NCBI GenBank assembly: GCA_028455995.1
Contig: JABELC010000016.1
Span: forward strand, 124,001 to 188,000
Origin: Scleromitrula shiraiana
Lineage: Eukaryota > Ascomycota > Leotiomycetes > Helotiales > Sclerotiniaceae
DNA length: 64,000 bases
Direction: 5' to 3'
Position numbers and translations under genes: made by a program. Below the pieces are notes generated by a model. The model ran no database searches, had not been told where the DNA came from, and was given only the letters and a program-made list of their open reading frames with translations. Position 1 is the stretch's first letter. Every line of letters begins with the position of its first letter. Below, piece by piece: positions 36,752 through 48,977 of the stretch.

Positions 36752-37216
36752 ACTATAAGTAGTAATTTAATATTATTACCCGAGTATTTTTCACAAAAAA
36801 AGGTCTAAAGTTCGCCGTAATATCGGAATTTATCAAATCCGATATAAATTAGTCATCAACCCCTCCAAGAGTTCAAGCATAGATCATTCTTACCCACATG
36901 ACAGACATTATTGTCGATTGAAAAGATATCGGATTGTGAATTTTATAAGGAAACACTTCTGAATTTATTCTACCTTCTCTCTGTGATATCACCAAATCTT
37001 GGAGCTTCCCGCCAGTTAATCTTCTTATATTTGAATGGTTCAATTAATTGACTACTTTATGTTTCAGCTCTTATCACATGAGTTTTCATATTCACTCTCT
37101 TGATTCATACATAGCTTCCTCCCTACAGTCTATAGAGTCCAACTTTCAACTACCATCTTCCCGGAGAGGCAATAGCATCACAACCACACACACACATAAC
37201 TTATTTCACACCAAAG
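36752..37216. promoter_or_regulatory. Divergent promoter region between phosphatase and UPF3 genes
   Basis: The 465-bp spacer separates two outward-facing starts (36751 minus, 37217 plus). Pyrimidine-rich stretches precede each start. No specific factor site is claimed. Confidence 0.5.
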
Positions 37217-39083
37217 ATGGCTTCATCAACTACTCATGGAAGCAGTCGCAATAGTCAAGCGAATGGAGTATTAAATGTTACGACCACCCAAACCTCCACA
37301 AATTCATCTAAGCAACCTGCGACGAAGCCGGCAAGTCCCAAAACGAAGGTAATCATTCGTAGATTAGCACCAGGACTTACAGAAACCGAATTCAAATCAG
37401 TCCTCGGAGATGATTGGAAATTGGGCGATGGAAAGATTGATTGGTTTCAATACAAGCCTGGGAAGGATTCAAAAGAGTATTGTCTCACAAGCTATATGCG
37501 CAAATTATATCTAATAATTGATTAGTCCCTCTAAACCATCCCGACCTTCTCGAGCATATCTACATTTAACCAGCAATGATCATCTCCTCCCACTTTCCGA
37601 TTTCGTGCGAAAGTCCAATTTTGAGGATGCGAAGAATACATATACAAGCTCTTGTCTTATCGGACCCCCATCTGTTGAATTCGCCCCATATAGCAGAGTT
37701 CCCGGAGGAAGACGTCGTACAGATGCTCGCGCCGGAACGATTGATCAGGACTCCGAATTTATGGCATTTTTAGAGGGATTAGCAAATCCAACTACTACAA
37801 AAGACATATCTATTGATGGAGAGGATATCCCTACCGGAAAGCCTGAGAAAGTCACTGTGACTCCTCTGGTTCAATTCCTGAAAGACAAGAAAGCTAGCAA
37901 ATCCAAGGAATCTGCCGCGAAGGTATTGTCGAAGAAGGGAGAAACATCAAAGACTAAAGGAAAGGATGGATCAAACTCAGCAGAAGATGGCAAAAAGTCT
38001 GGAAAGGATTCAAAGATTGATAAGGCCGCAGCTACACATGAAGCTGTCAGGATTTTGAATAGAGAGGCCGCGAAGAAAACATCTGCGGCAGCATCTTCAT
38101 CATCCGCATCAACAACTAATCCGGACAAGCCTATACCCAAACTTGACACTTCTAAGATCCCTGCGAATGAGAGACAAGCAATTGTTGATGCTCATGTTCG
38201 TATGTTAAAACGTGATCTTGGTCTTAATCCATCTCAAGCACATCGTCGCATCAAGCGTGATACAGCCGCCGCTGTTAAAGCTGAAGCCAGCGAAAAAGCT
38301 ACAGATAAAACTACTCCTTCACCAGCCACACCAACACCTACTGGTCCCAAAGCTACTCCTACCCCACCTAGCACACAATCTAATAGCCGAAGATCTCGAA
38401 GAGGAAATCAAAATAATAATGAATCTAAGAATACTTCTACTCCCTCCTCAACACCATCGGCTCCAATGGCTATTCTCCGAAAACCCGAAAAACAAAAACC
38501 TACCACCCCAGCTACTCAATCGACCCCTGCAGCTCAAGCTACACAACCACGCCCCTCAACCCCTCAACAACCAACTTCAAACCGAACCCCCAAAGCTCAA
38601 GTAGACGTTCCCTCCAAAGGCGCCCGCCAAGCATTCATCAAACACGCCAACCCATCTCAAGGTGTAACCGAAGCCCTCCTAAAAGAAGCACTCGAAAAAT
38701 TCGGCAAAGTGTCCATGGTCGAAATCGACAAAAAGAAAGGGTTTGCATACGCGGATTTCAGTGATCCGGAAGGTCTGAAGAAAGCTATGGCTGCAAATCC
38801 TATCTCGGTTGCTCAGGGTACCGTTCACGTTTTGCAGAGAAAGGGGGCTGCGGCCCCGCGTGCTGCTGCTGCTGCTGCTGCTGCTGCTTCTGCTTCAGCA
38901 CCGGCTGCTAGGACGCCTGCTGTGGCTCAAGCTCAGGCTCAGGCTCAGGGTTCGGCGAGGAGTGGGAGAGGTGGTTCTATGGGGAGGAGGGGTGGGAGAG
39001 TGGCGGGTGGGAGAAGTGGGGGCGCTGCTGATGCTTCGAAGGCTCCTGCTTCGGCTCCTACGGGTCCGGCTACGAAGTCTTGA
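37217..39083 (+). CDS. upf3: Nonsense-mediated decay factor UPF3-like
   Basis: Exons 37217-37476 and 37526-39083 (49-nt intron, CTAATAATTGATTAG end) give 605 residues. The Smg-4/UPF3 domain begins at about residue 43: TKVIIRRLAPGLTETEF, then DWFQYKPGKDSKD across the splice and SRPSRAYLHL, then VEFAPYSRVPGG. This domain has an RRM-like fold and binds UPF2 in the surveillance complex. The middle is Lys/Ser/Thr/Pro-rich and looks disordered. A second RRM-like unit lies at about 450-530 (QAFIKHAN..FGKVSMVEIDKKKGFAYADF), followed by an Ala run and a GR-rich tail. The protein is expected to shuttle between nucleus and cytoplasm. It is longer than yeast Upf3, as are other filamentous-fungal forms. 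Confidence 0.88.
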
Positions 39084-42000
39084 TCTAATGCAAGGATGAT
39101 TGTTGTGTGATCGACATTTGTCGGTAGTGGTGTGATATCTATACGATTTTGGAGAACCCCAAAGGCAATCATGAGTTGGGGTTTATATTGAACGGGGATG
39201 TTTGTTTATATCAACATCACTGTATTCTCAGTTCACCACACATCGATCAGCGATTACCACGAAATGGTCCACGGTCTAAACAGAGAGGATGCTGTTGGTG
39301 GATCAAACCTCATTATGACGCGAGAGTAAACCTAAGCTCTGTGGCGAAGAAAAGATCGAAGAAGTTCAAGAACCCGAACCCCCAATCTAACACCCGATGT
39401 AACCAAAACTAAAGTTTTGGCAACGTTTTTTGGCACGTGGACGATACATTTTACGTCCTACATGTTACATGTCATAACTGCTTAGTAAGTGAAGAGTGAA
39501 GAGAGAAGTTATGTATACCTTGCTATATGCAGATTCGAGAGAGATATGGATTGATAGATAGATAGATAATATTCGGTGTGGATGATTTTTTGGTGTGGTG
39601 GTTTTTTGGTTGAGAAGGGGTTGGGGGGCTGGGGGGACCAATTAATATTATTCAATTCTATTTTCATTCTATTAGATTGGTTATCATGGTGGTGGTGATA
39701 CTTGTTATTCAATTCGGGATTCATGATTTATGTGCGTGCCGTTAATTGAGTTCCTACAGCTCGCTGGAGTGGAGCTAATCTCTTACTTCTGGGATGTTTG
39801 TTATCCAATACAGTTGAGGCAGTGAGCTCAAGTAAAGCGAATCCCGAATATTCAAGAACCTAAGAGGGAGTATAAAACCCTGTCTTTGTCACTAATAAGA
39901 CTTTTCCTCCATGTAGATGTGTATTGAAATGCGAGAAACAACCAAACATAGGGAATGGCACACGAAAGACATGTGATCTTGAGATAATGATATGGTGGCG
40001 AGGCAGAGATCTGTATGAAGGGGAGAGAGAATATGCATGATGTGATGTTTAGTTCGGTGGTAGTACTACGATAGGGGGGATGACGATGCTGGTAGTGCTG
40101 TTGTTCTATTGGTGTTAGTATTGCTCATCTCTTCCTCTCATCAATATTAGCACTTCCTACATCTTATTATCATTCCCATCAGCCTATCGCCAACTATCAA
40201 TCCACTCATTACTGTGACTGCCCTCTCTGAAAATAATCGCAAACTCAATATTCAGAACCAATATCTGTTCGCATGGCTGATGAAGCAGACTCGATTTGTT
40301 GAGATCGCTTGGGACGCAACGGATTACTGTATTGATTGATATATGTCTACTGCCATGTCAGGGAGTGTTGTTTAATGAGTCAATAGATGGAATGGGATTG
40401 TTGGAGGTGTTCTTATAGTGTGGGGATAGAATGGGGCGGGGTGGGTTGGTGAGTGGAGTGGGGAGTGAAAAGAAAGGGGGATTGTGGGTAGGAGAGTGAA
40501 TATTAGATTTGGATCTTTCAATTCACATTTATCGCGAGTATGAATTAATAGCATATTTCAGTGGCCAATTAATGAGTTCACTGTGTAAAAGAAGTGGATT
40601 ATCCGGGGGTAGGTTTTTATTTGGAGGGGTATATAAACTGATTATTCCCTATAATAGCCTATTATTCAACTCGTCAAATTTACATTGTTCAAAATTTCTT
40701 TTAAGAAGTGTGATATTATAGCTGACATTTTGATTTGTGATGCTGGGATTTGTTTGGATGGAATACATGATAACTGGTGGTAGTATACTTTGCTACATTC
40801 ATTTTAAGAATAACAGTAATGATGAGGATGAAAATTGAGATTATGACGACAGATGTATGGTATGAAGGAAACCCGGGGCGTGGTTATGAAGAGAGTCAGT
40901 AAGTAGGGGGATGACAGCAATGGAAGGGAAGATGGGTGATGAAAGATTATGGGATGTATTGGGTATGAGCAATTAAATAATAAATCGACAATACAAACAT
41001 CCCTCATTGAATGACAAAATGTTAGATTTTTCATGTCTGGTTCTGCTTTGTAACTTACATTGATAATAGGAAATAACTATACGGTTAGCCTCATTTATTG
41101 CCCTGACAATTATTCATTGACCCAATCTTCATTCTTTAGTCTCAAACTAATCCATGCCCATCCACACGTCACGCTATAGCAAGATCACCAATCGAAAGAA
41201 ATTACATAAGTCCACGAACGAGATGTCTGAGAGCAGAGCTACATCCTCCCGAGCCCTTCCTGTGCGAATCTGTTGCGAACTAAAGTTAAAACTTGTTCCA
41301 AATGACATCCCATATGCTGGAGATTTAACTCCAAAACGAAGACTAAGAGAGAATATTTTTGAGCCACTCAAAAACATTGGTCCATGAGAGATGGTAAGTT
41401 GCTGTTGTTGTTACGACGAATATAATATAACATAATATAATATAATATCCATCTCTTTCTCATTTCCCTCCCTCCCTCCCTCCTACCCCCGGCCGCTACG
41501 CCCAACCCACTCCCGTCATGATTATATGCTATCAACATACTATCTACATCCCCCTCCCTCCTCCTCCATCCCCCTCCATCCTCCCCCTCTTCTTCTCCCC
41601 CCCCCTCTTCTCCTTCTTCCCCAAAAGCAAAAACAAAGCAAAACCCACCAACATATCCAAATCCCCACCTAGCACCTAGCACCTACCACCTACCTACCAC
41701 CAACCTACCACTACTACTATACACATCAATCTTCAATCTTCAACTTCAATCTTCAACTTCCCTCAAACTTGAATGCATATCTCCGAGTCTTTTATATCAT
41801 GATATTAATATTAATATTTTTTTATATATTAGCATTTTGATTTTTTGATTTTTATATCTTACTTGTAACTGTTGGGCTTTATTGTGTTTGTGTTTATATT
41901 TATATTTATATTTAAAGTGAAGATGGTGATGAAATAACATAAAATAAAATAAAAATAAAAATCATAGATTAATTTTTAGACTATATACTACTAGTAGACT

Positions 42001-42625
42001 ATCATAATGATATCGTGTTAACTTGAACTTGAATGTATTCAAGACTCGGAATTATAGTAAAATTCGTTTTTCTTTATATAAGTTAGTATTATTATTATTA
42101 TTATTAGATATAATATATCATTCTATAGTAAAAAACATATAAAAAACATATAAAAAGTATATATTTATATTTAAATTAATCATACAACTTGAAACAATAA
42201 CACACAACAATAAAAATACACTATACACTACTAATACTCTATATACAAAAATTAACAATTACGACTACAAACTAATACAAACTAATCTATCTATCTACTA
42301 TCAATCAATCAATCTATATACTTTTCATTTATTAATAATAAATACAATATATAATATCTCCCTACTAGTAAAATTCACAAGATCGAATCATCTCTCCTCT
42401 CCTCTCTCCAACAATTAATTAATCAACAACGCAATAGATTTCTAACTTTTCTTCTCCTCCTCCTCCTCCTCCTCCTCCTCCTCCCCTCATAAATATACAT
42501 ATATACATACCAGTCACTCCTCTCCTCCCCTCTCCTCCCCGTCTTATCTATCCACCCACGCACGCCCTTAACTTTGTCCACTTTGTCCACCCACTCCTTC
42601 CACTCCTTCCACTCCTCCCACCCAT
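39084..42625. other. 3.5-kb intergenic region, no supported gene
   Basis: Starts with the UPF3 3' flank. Short frames (for example 41154-41387 plus) lack motifs, codon bias or splice context. 41460-41640 is C/T-rich, 41780-42400 is AT-rich with TACTAGTA words, and a CTC-trinucleotide run lies at about 42455-42485. The end is the 3' flank of the hydrolase gene. Confidence 0.5.
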
Positions 42626-45600
42626 TCAATCATCTTTCAGAATCTCCATGGCGGTGAAAAATTTATCAGATGGTGGCATCTGTGGTCTTTTCTCCGCGCT
42701 TCCATTCGTATTCATATTCGTATTCATATTCGTATTTGTATTCGTATTTGTATTTGCGTTTGCGTTTTCGTTTTCGTTTTCGTTCTCTGCACCACCACCA
42801 CCACCACCACCAGCAGCGCTACCAGCATTAAGCACAGCATCTAACATCCCATCTCCATCTCCATCTCCATCTCCATCTCCTTCTCTCTGTACACGCTGAT
42901 CACCAAACTCACACCTTCGCGCCCCCTCCTCCACCCCATCCACCCCATCCACCCCATCCTCCCCCCCCTCACCAACAACAACACTAACCAACGTAACCAA
43001 ACTAGCATCATCCCTCGCCACCGCCTCCAAATCGACCACGACCGGATTACCCACTCCCAATTCCTCCTCCACACCCCTAAAGGCATCCGTATCCTCCAAT
43101 CCCCTGCCCATCTCCCCCCTGCCAAGACTAAACGGGAACGCTACCCCTTCTACTCTCGGTCTTCTTAGTTCTTCTCCTTCGTCGTTTATTCTTTGTACTT
43201 TGCTTTTTTCTTTCTTTTCTCCCTCTACTTCCACATCTACATCCACATCTACCCCTACATCTACATCCCCAACATCTCTACCACCCACCCTCTCAACCGT
43301 AGGCGACCTCACCAAAATCTCCGGAATCGGCGCCCTTAAATTTTGTAAATCCGGTCCTGGGCCCGCCTCTCCAGTTTTAATTCTTCCCGCTTCACTCTCA
43401 CTCTTACTTCTAAATCCGTATATTCCGGGATTAATATTCATATGCTCATTTTCCATCTCCCGCAATCCCCTCTCCTTCGTGATGTTCGGGCCCGAACCGA
43501 GACTAGAGGCGATAAAATCTTCCTCGTTTCGTGCAATTTGGTGCATATTTGCGTAACGTTCCGCTGCATCTTCTTCGTCGTGAAATTCAAGCCCATCTGT
43601 TTGTTTCTCATCCGTGACTTTCCTCCTATGACTGCCTGGTCTTTTTAATTCTTCCCTGTTCCTATTATCCTCCACATCTCTCGCACCAGCCCCATCAGCA
43701 CCATCCACAACGATCGTTTCCACATCTCCTCTTCCACTATCTTTATCTTTTTCGCGCTCTCGGCCAAGAGTCAACCGATCATGTTTACTACCCCATCCAC
43801 TCCACATCGCCATTCCCCAACTCTTCTTCTTCTTTTCCTCCTTCCCCTCTTCCCCAGCCCCTCCACTCATCATCCCCGCAATCCCACTCCCACCCTTCCC
43901 CTTCAACCTCCTCCCCGCCAACGCACTCGGCGGCGGAACCTCCACCTCGCCATCGCCATTCTCAAAAATCGCATACCCCTTTCTCATTTCCTCCATCCTC
44001 CTCTTCTGCACCTTCCTCTTCTCAGACGCATATTTACTATCCCATTCTTTTTTCACTTTAATCCATTTTCTCACCGGTCCTGCCTTAACAATCCCGATAT
44101 GATCAGGAGGGATATTACATGCTTGAAGAGAAGCGGGTGGATCTAGGGGAAAAATCGTTCCGTGACGATCGATTCGTTGACGAATCATGTGAGATTTGAA
44201 AGGTGGTAGTGGATCACCTGCTTTTCCTACTTGTGGGGTTGATTTAGAAGATTCTGAATTCTGGTTTTTGTCCATGTTAGCTCTGTTGATACAATGCAAG
44301 AATTAAGAAATGAATAAATAAAAGACATACCTTCTCAACATCACCACCCGAATCAGAACTCTTAGAAATAACCGAAACATCATCATCATCCAAAATTTCA
44401 ATTTCCGTCTTCTGAGCCCTCGCCAATGCCCAAGCCCCAAATTGCGCTATCGATCTATACATGAATTTTGCCGGTCTGGTAAAACTCAATGTAGGAGCTA
44501 CATGACAAAGATCATCCCAAACCTGTAACTGAACATCCGTTGGTTTCCATTTCTCGATTTCCGCGCGTTTCTTATCGTCGAGAAATATATCACCGGGGGG
44601 ATATTGACTCGGATTGGCCGCTTTGTGTGCAACGTAGATTTGTTCGTCGCGGAGCATTTCGCCACCTCCGGTTAGGATTAAAAGGGGTGGAAGACCTCCT
44701 AGTGATGGTTGGAGAGCGGGTGAAACGAGGGGGTGTGATATTAGTTGGTTAGTTGTGTACATTTGAATTTGATCTTTTATTTCGATTAAATTCCCATCGA
44801 TCATAATTGATAAATCGAGGTCTGATCCTGGAACATTATTTTCAGTTGTAGATCCATCATCAGCCGCATTGCTCCAATTTCCTGATGGAATTGTATTGAC
44901 ATGAAATCCTTGGATTGCATCTTGTTCGGCTTGTTGTGATGATGTGTTTCCTTCTTTCTTTCCTGAAACATTAGCAAGTCCTGGTTCAATAGCTAAAAGA
45001 TCATCCGAATTTGGTGGTGGCCATGCAAACGATGGTCTGTGATGGAATCCATGAGGTGGAATATAATCTAATGGATTATCTTCAGAAACACTTGGAAAAG
45101 AATGAGTAAGATCAACCCATGGGGAAATTAAAATAGCCCCAGCAGGTAAAGGAATTCCTCTATCTCTCATGATGACCAACATACTATAAGAAGTTAGCTG
45201 AATATTTCAAACTAAGAGAATTTCCATGCCATCAGTATCATAACTTACCTCAATACCATTCCACCACCAGCTGAATCGCCAGCTAAAACGATAGTAGTAG
45301 GATCTTGAACCGTAAGAAGATATAGATAAGCCGCTAAACAATCATGAATTCCACAAGGAAATGGAAATTGAGGAGCCAATCGATATCTCGCTATCAACAT
45401 GAAAATTGGTCAGTAAATTTCTTCCTTCTCATCCCAACTCAGCTCTCCATTCAGAATCAAAACTCACTATTCCACAATTAGTCTCGAACATATATATACA
45501 ATGGATGTCAAAGGGAAGAAAAGAAAAAACTCACCGTGCAAAAACCCTAGCTTTCAACTTCCTAGCATGTCTCTGCATCTGATACCTATGTTCATCCGTA

Positions 45601-46172
45601 CTACCAAAAAAATACGCGCCTCCATGGACATAAAGCATAACTCTCTTCCCACCCTCACCAGTCGTATCCCTCTTCCTTTCATTATAATCTTCTCTCATTT
45701 CAATCCACTCAGCCTTTAATTCCCCCGCACCACCATTACTTGAAGATTTCCTCCACTGCCACCATGTTTTTCCTCCTACTTTTTTAATCCCATCACGTCC
45801 TAATTGTTCTTGAATGTGGAGTGCCGATTGGGTGGTGTGAGTGGCGGGAATGACAATTTCGTCGACTTTTACCCAGTGGGGATGGGGTACCCATTGGGAG
45901 GTGAAGCGTTGGATGTCTTCTACTGTGTGGTGGGAGGCGTAGAGGAGAAATTTGCGGATTAGATGGAGACCTTCGTCGTAGGATATGTGGGCTGTTGGCT
46001 TTTGATGGAGGGGTTTGCGGTTTAGGTACTAGGGAGGGGGCAAGTTAGTATTCTACCCAGAATTGAACACAGCAGGAAATTGGATGCGTCGAATAGAACA
46101 TACGTGAGTGATGAATGTTTGAACTACAACTGGTGTAATGGCAGTTCCAACGGTTGTGGTATTGAAAACCAT
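42626..46172 (-). CDS. Large alpha/beta hydrolase (HSL-type lipase/esterase) with disordered C-terminal extension
   Basis: Five exons (46104-46172, 45535-46028, 45249-45386, 44331-45183, 42626-44260) give 1062 residues in a single frame. Catalytic features: oxyanion-hole HGGA (158-161, YVHGGAYFFGS), nucleophile Ser226 in GDSAGGG, Asp413 (LRDEQIYVAH) and His461 (DDLCHVAP). This is the hormone-sensitive-lipase/alpha-beta-hydrolase-3 arrangement. YRLAPQFPFP is also typical. The fourth intron (44261-44330; GCTAAC branch, acceptor aaaaaccag) joins the catalytic half to a ~545-residue, charged, low-complexity tail. The tail starts NSESSKSTPQVGKAGDPLPP and carries DG, NE/NA and NT/NM dipeptide runs near the end. 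The substrate is unknown. The tail may serve localisation or regulation. The alternative acceptor six bases after TATCAAC would end the protein at once. Confidence 0.85.
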
Positions 46173-47711
46173 AATTGATTGATTGATTGATTGATTGATC
46201 TCGAGGTTTCTTTGCTTGCGTATTGGTTCTCGATATATTATTCTCTATCGATATATTCGAATCAAATCTCAAGAGTTTCTATAATATTCAATCAGTATCA
46301 AGAAACTTCGAATAAGCCAATTTATCCATTCATAGATATATATACTTACCAAATTATTTATTAATTAATTAGTAGATATGTTTCCGTCTCTGCAATGAAG
46401 CTCAAACCAAAAACACATTAAACCCGTTTATTCTCTCTACCCTTCTCTCTCCTATTCAATTCAATTCAATTCGAATCAATTGCGCCGTGATAAACCAGCA
46501 GCAAAGTGCAAATACTCGTTTGATCTCGAATAATCTCGTCCTACCCAATTTGTCTGCTTTCCCGATATCTCTCTCCGCACGCACAAGATCCCTTCCTCCC
46601 AATAGAATAAAATAGAATAATAATAATAATAAGATAGATATAATAGAATTAAAATCCAAGAAAGTAATTATTAGTAAATGAATAGAAGAAATACTGTCCT
46701 CCTCCTCCTTTCTTTTTCTTACTCAAATGATTTCTGCGACCCGTTCATAAATAAACCCACCCATTAACGCAATGATAACTTTGATACTTCGCAAGCTCTT
46801 AGTTCATTTCTGTTCTACTAATGTAATGCATGGATGTATAGATGCATGTATGTATGGATGTATAGATGTATGGATGTATCTATGTCAAAGCTGGTTGGTG
46901 TAAAGTAAGATTACATAAGAAGCAGGATTCAATATAACCACCTGCGTCATAAGCGGCTGGCTACATTACTCCATACACAGTCGTTCAATTCATTTCATTC
47001 AATTCAATTAATTTCATGTACCAGGTACCTCGGTACGCAGCCCACACAGAAAACCAGTCTCCTTCAAGTTCTTATATATGTTAAATAAAAATTTACAAAT
47101 AAATAGATTATTCATTTAATTTATTTTACATTTATATAATATATAATACTAGATATAAAATATCTCTATCTAAATTTCCAATAAAATCAAAATATTGAAA
47201 ATTATTTTAAACCGTTAATTCAAAATTATCTTTTCTAACTTCAAGTTCAAGTTATTACTATCATAATAATACTCTTTATATTTCTGATCATTACATACAT
47301 GCCAGTAAACTGCGTGCTCGGGTAGATCTAGTGGAGCATACACTAGCAGATGATACGGTATCCTATTATTTGATATGCATATATGCATAATAAATAAGGT
47401 TTAGCGAACACCAGGAATAAAAAATTTGTGCTGAGGATAATAATAATAATAAAGACGAGTACCGGTAATTTTTTCTATTTTTTTTTTTTTTTGAAAGATT
47501 CGCCCGTTTGATATCGATATCGATTTTGATAGTTCGAGTAATTAATAATTAATAATTATTTACCCCGCTATCTTGTCGCTTGCGATTGTTTATACAGGAT
47601 AAGAATTTTTTTTTTACCGTCGGTTCTAGATTCTTGCTTGAGAGCTTGTGAAGGAAGAAAGAAAGAAAGAAGGAAAGAAAATAGGAAAATAGGAAAGACA
47701 GAAAAAACAAA
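46173..47711. promoter_or_regulatory. Divergent intergenic region between hydrolase and TSR2 genes
   Basis: About 1.5 kb. It contains short tandem TTGATTGA (46178-46200) and GTATGGATGTATAGATG (46830-46870) repeats and an AT-rich core (47080-47280). No coding frame is supported. It presumably holds both promoters. Confidence 0.5.
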
Positions 47712-48411
47712 ATGTCGTCGTCGTCGCAAACCGGAAACGGCGTATACTCCCTCGGTACCTCCTCTCCCCTCCCCTCCCCTCCTCCATTTCCATCCCATTT
47801 CCATCCCATTCCCCCCAACACCAGCTAACCCCCCTCCCCCTCACGACCTAGAATCCCGACTCCAAAAATTCCAGCGCTCCATAACGCTAACGCTGTTCCT
47901 CTGGCCAACCCTAACACTAGCCGTCCAATCCTCCTGGGGCGGCCCCTCCTCATCCTCGAAGCGAGAATGGCTCGCCGGGACACTCATCGAGCTGCTCTCG
48001 GAGCCAGCGAACCACGACGTCGACGCCGAGTGGATCGAAGAGCTGCTGCTGCAGGTGATGCAGGATGAGTTTGAGACGGTGGTGGAGGATGGGAGTTGCG
48101 GGGAGGTGGGGGCGAGGATTGTGCAGCTGAGGGGGGAGTGTGCGAGGGGGGAGTTTGGGGGCGTCGAGAGGTTGGAGGGGAGGTGGGCGGCTAGGGGGGG
48201 GGTGGGACCCGAGGATCTGAATTTTTTGAAGGGTGGCGAGCAGGAGGATACGGATACGGATGGGGATGGGGATAGTGAGGACGGTGAGGATGAGGATGAG
48301 GAGGGTGATGTGGAGATGGATGAGGCGCCGCAGTTAGTTCGTGCCAGGGAACCGATTGTCCCGGAGGTGGATGAAGATGGATTTACGAAAGTTGTTAAGA
48401 AGAGGAGGTGA
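47712..48411 (+). CDS. tsr2: Pre-rRNA-processing protein TSR2 (Rps26 chaperone)
   Basis: Exons 47712-47754 and 47852-48411 (97-nt C/T-rich intron) give 200 residues beginning MSSSSQTGNGVYSLESRLQK. The frame stays open through the intron in another phase, but the spliced start restores the usual TSR2 N-terminus. The WGG-motif domain is evident: FLWPTLTLAVQSSWGG, REWLAGTLIELL and WIEELLLQVMQDEFETVVED. A long acidic stretch (DGDGDSEDGEDEDEEGD) follows and the protein ends with VDEDGFTKVVKKRR, the conserved basic tail of the family. In yeast Tsr2 escorts Rps26 into the nucleus and to pre-40S particles. The C-terminal half is unusually G-rich in codon use. Confidence 0.9.
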
Positions 48412-48977
48412 ATGCATCTAAAGTAAAAGGATATGACGATGGCTACAAGATAGAGAGATGATTTGTTTCATAAAAACGGTTTATTGAAGAGAGGCAGGCA
48501 GGCAGGGAGGAATGGAAGCCATATGAAGATATAAAGAGTTGATCATTTGATCGGAAAATGGAGATGGGAAATCACTGCATGTCATAAGATTGAGGGGCTG
48601 ATTGGGTTTAATCTGATCCGGGCGGGGAAATACGTTTAGCTAACTACCTGGTGTGTAGAGTAGGTAGTGAACTTTGTTCTTAGAGAAAGATACAATTAAA
48701 CAAAAAGTACGATGCTCAATTTGATTCGCTGAGAGGAAATCATGTCAATCCTAATACCAATCCTAAACTAATACTCGAACTCCGTAGAGTAAGGGAAAAG
48801 CAAAAGAACTCAAAAACATAGGTGAATAGTAAACCACCAACACCATTGAAACACCGACGCCATTCATTCATTGATTCATCGATCCATTCGTTCGCTCATC
48901 TCCTTAGTGATTTATATTCAAGTTCCATCCATCTATCCATCCATTCCTCATCCACAATCCGCCACCAACAAACACCC
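48412..48977. other. Convergent 3' region of TSR2 and BSD genes
   Basis: The 566 bases between two facing stop codons. No gene is seen. Confidence 0.6.

Noticed and set aside
41154..41387. Plus-strand 77-residue frame
   Set aside because: No recognisable domain, no splice signals and an equally long mirror frame on the minus strand.
42648..44146. Plus-strand frames opposite the hydrolase tail (for example 43200-43556)
   Set aside because: Mirror frames of low-complexity codons on the coding strand; no splice or start support.
47638..47711. Upstream ATG extending TSR2 through its intron in one frame
   Set aside because: The frame would replace the family N-terminus by a Pro-rich C/T tract; the spliced model from 47712 restores GVYSLESRLQKF and has good splice signals.
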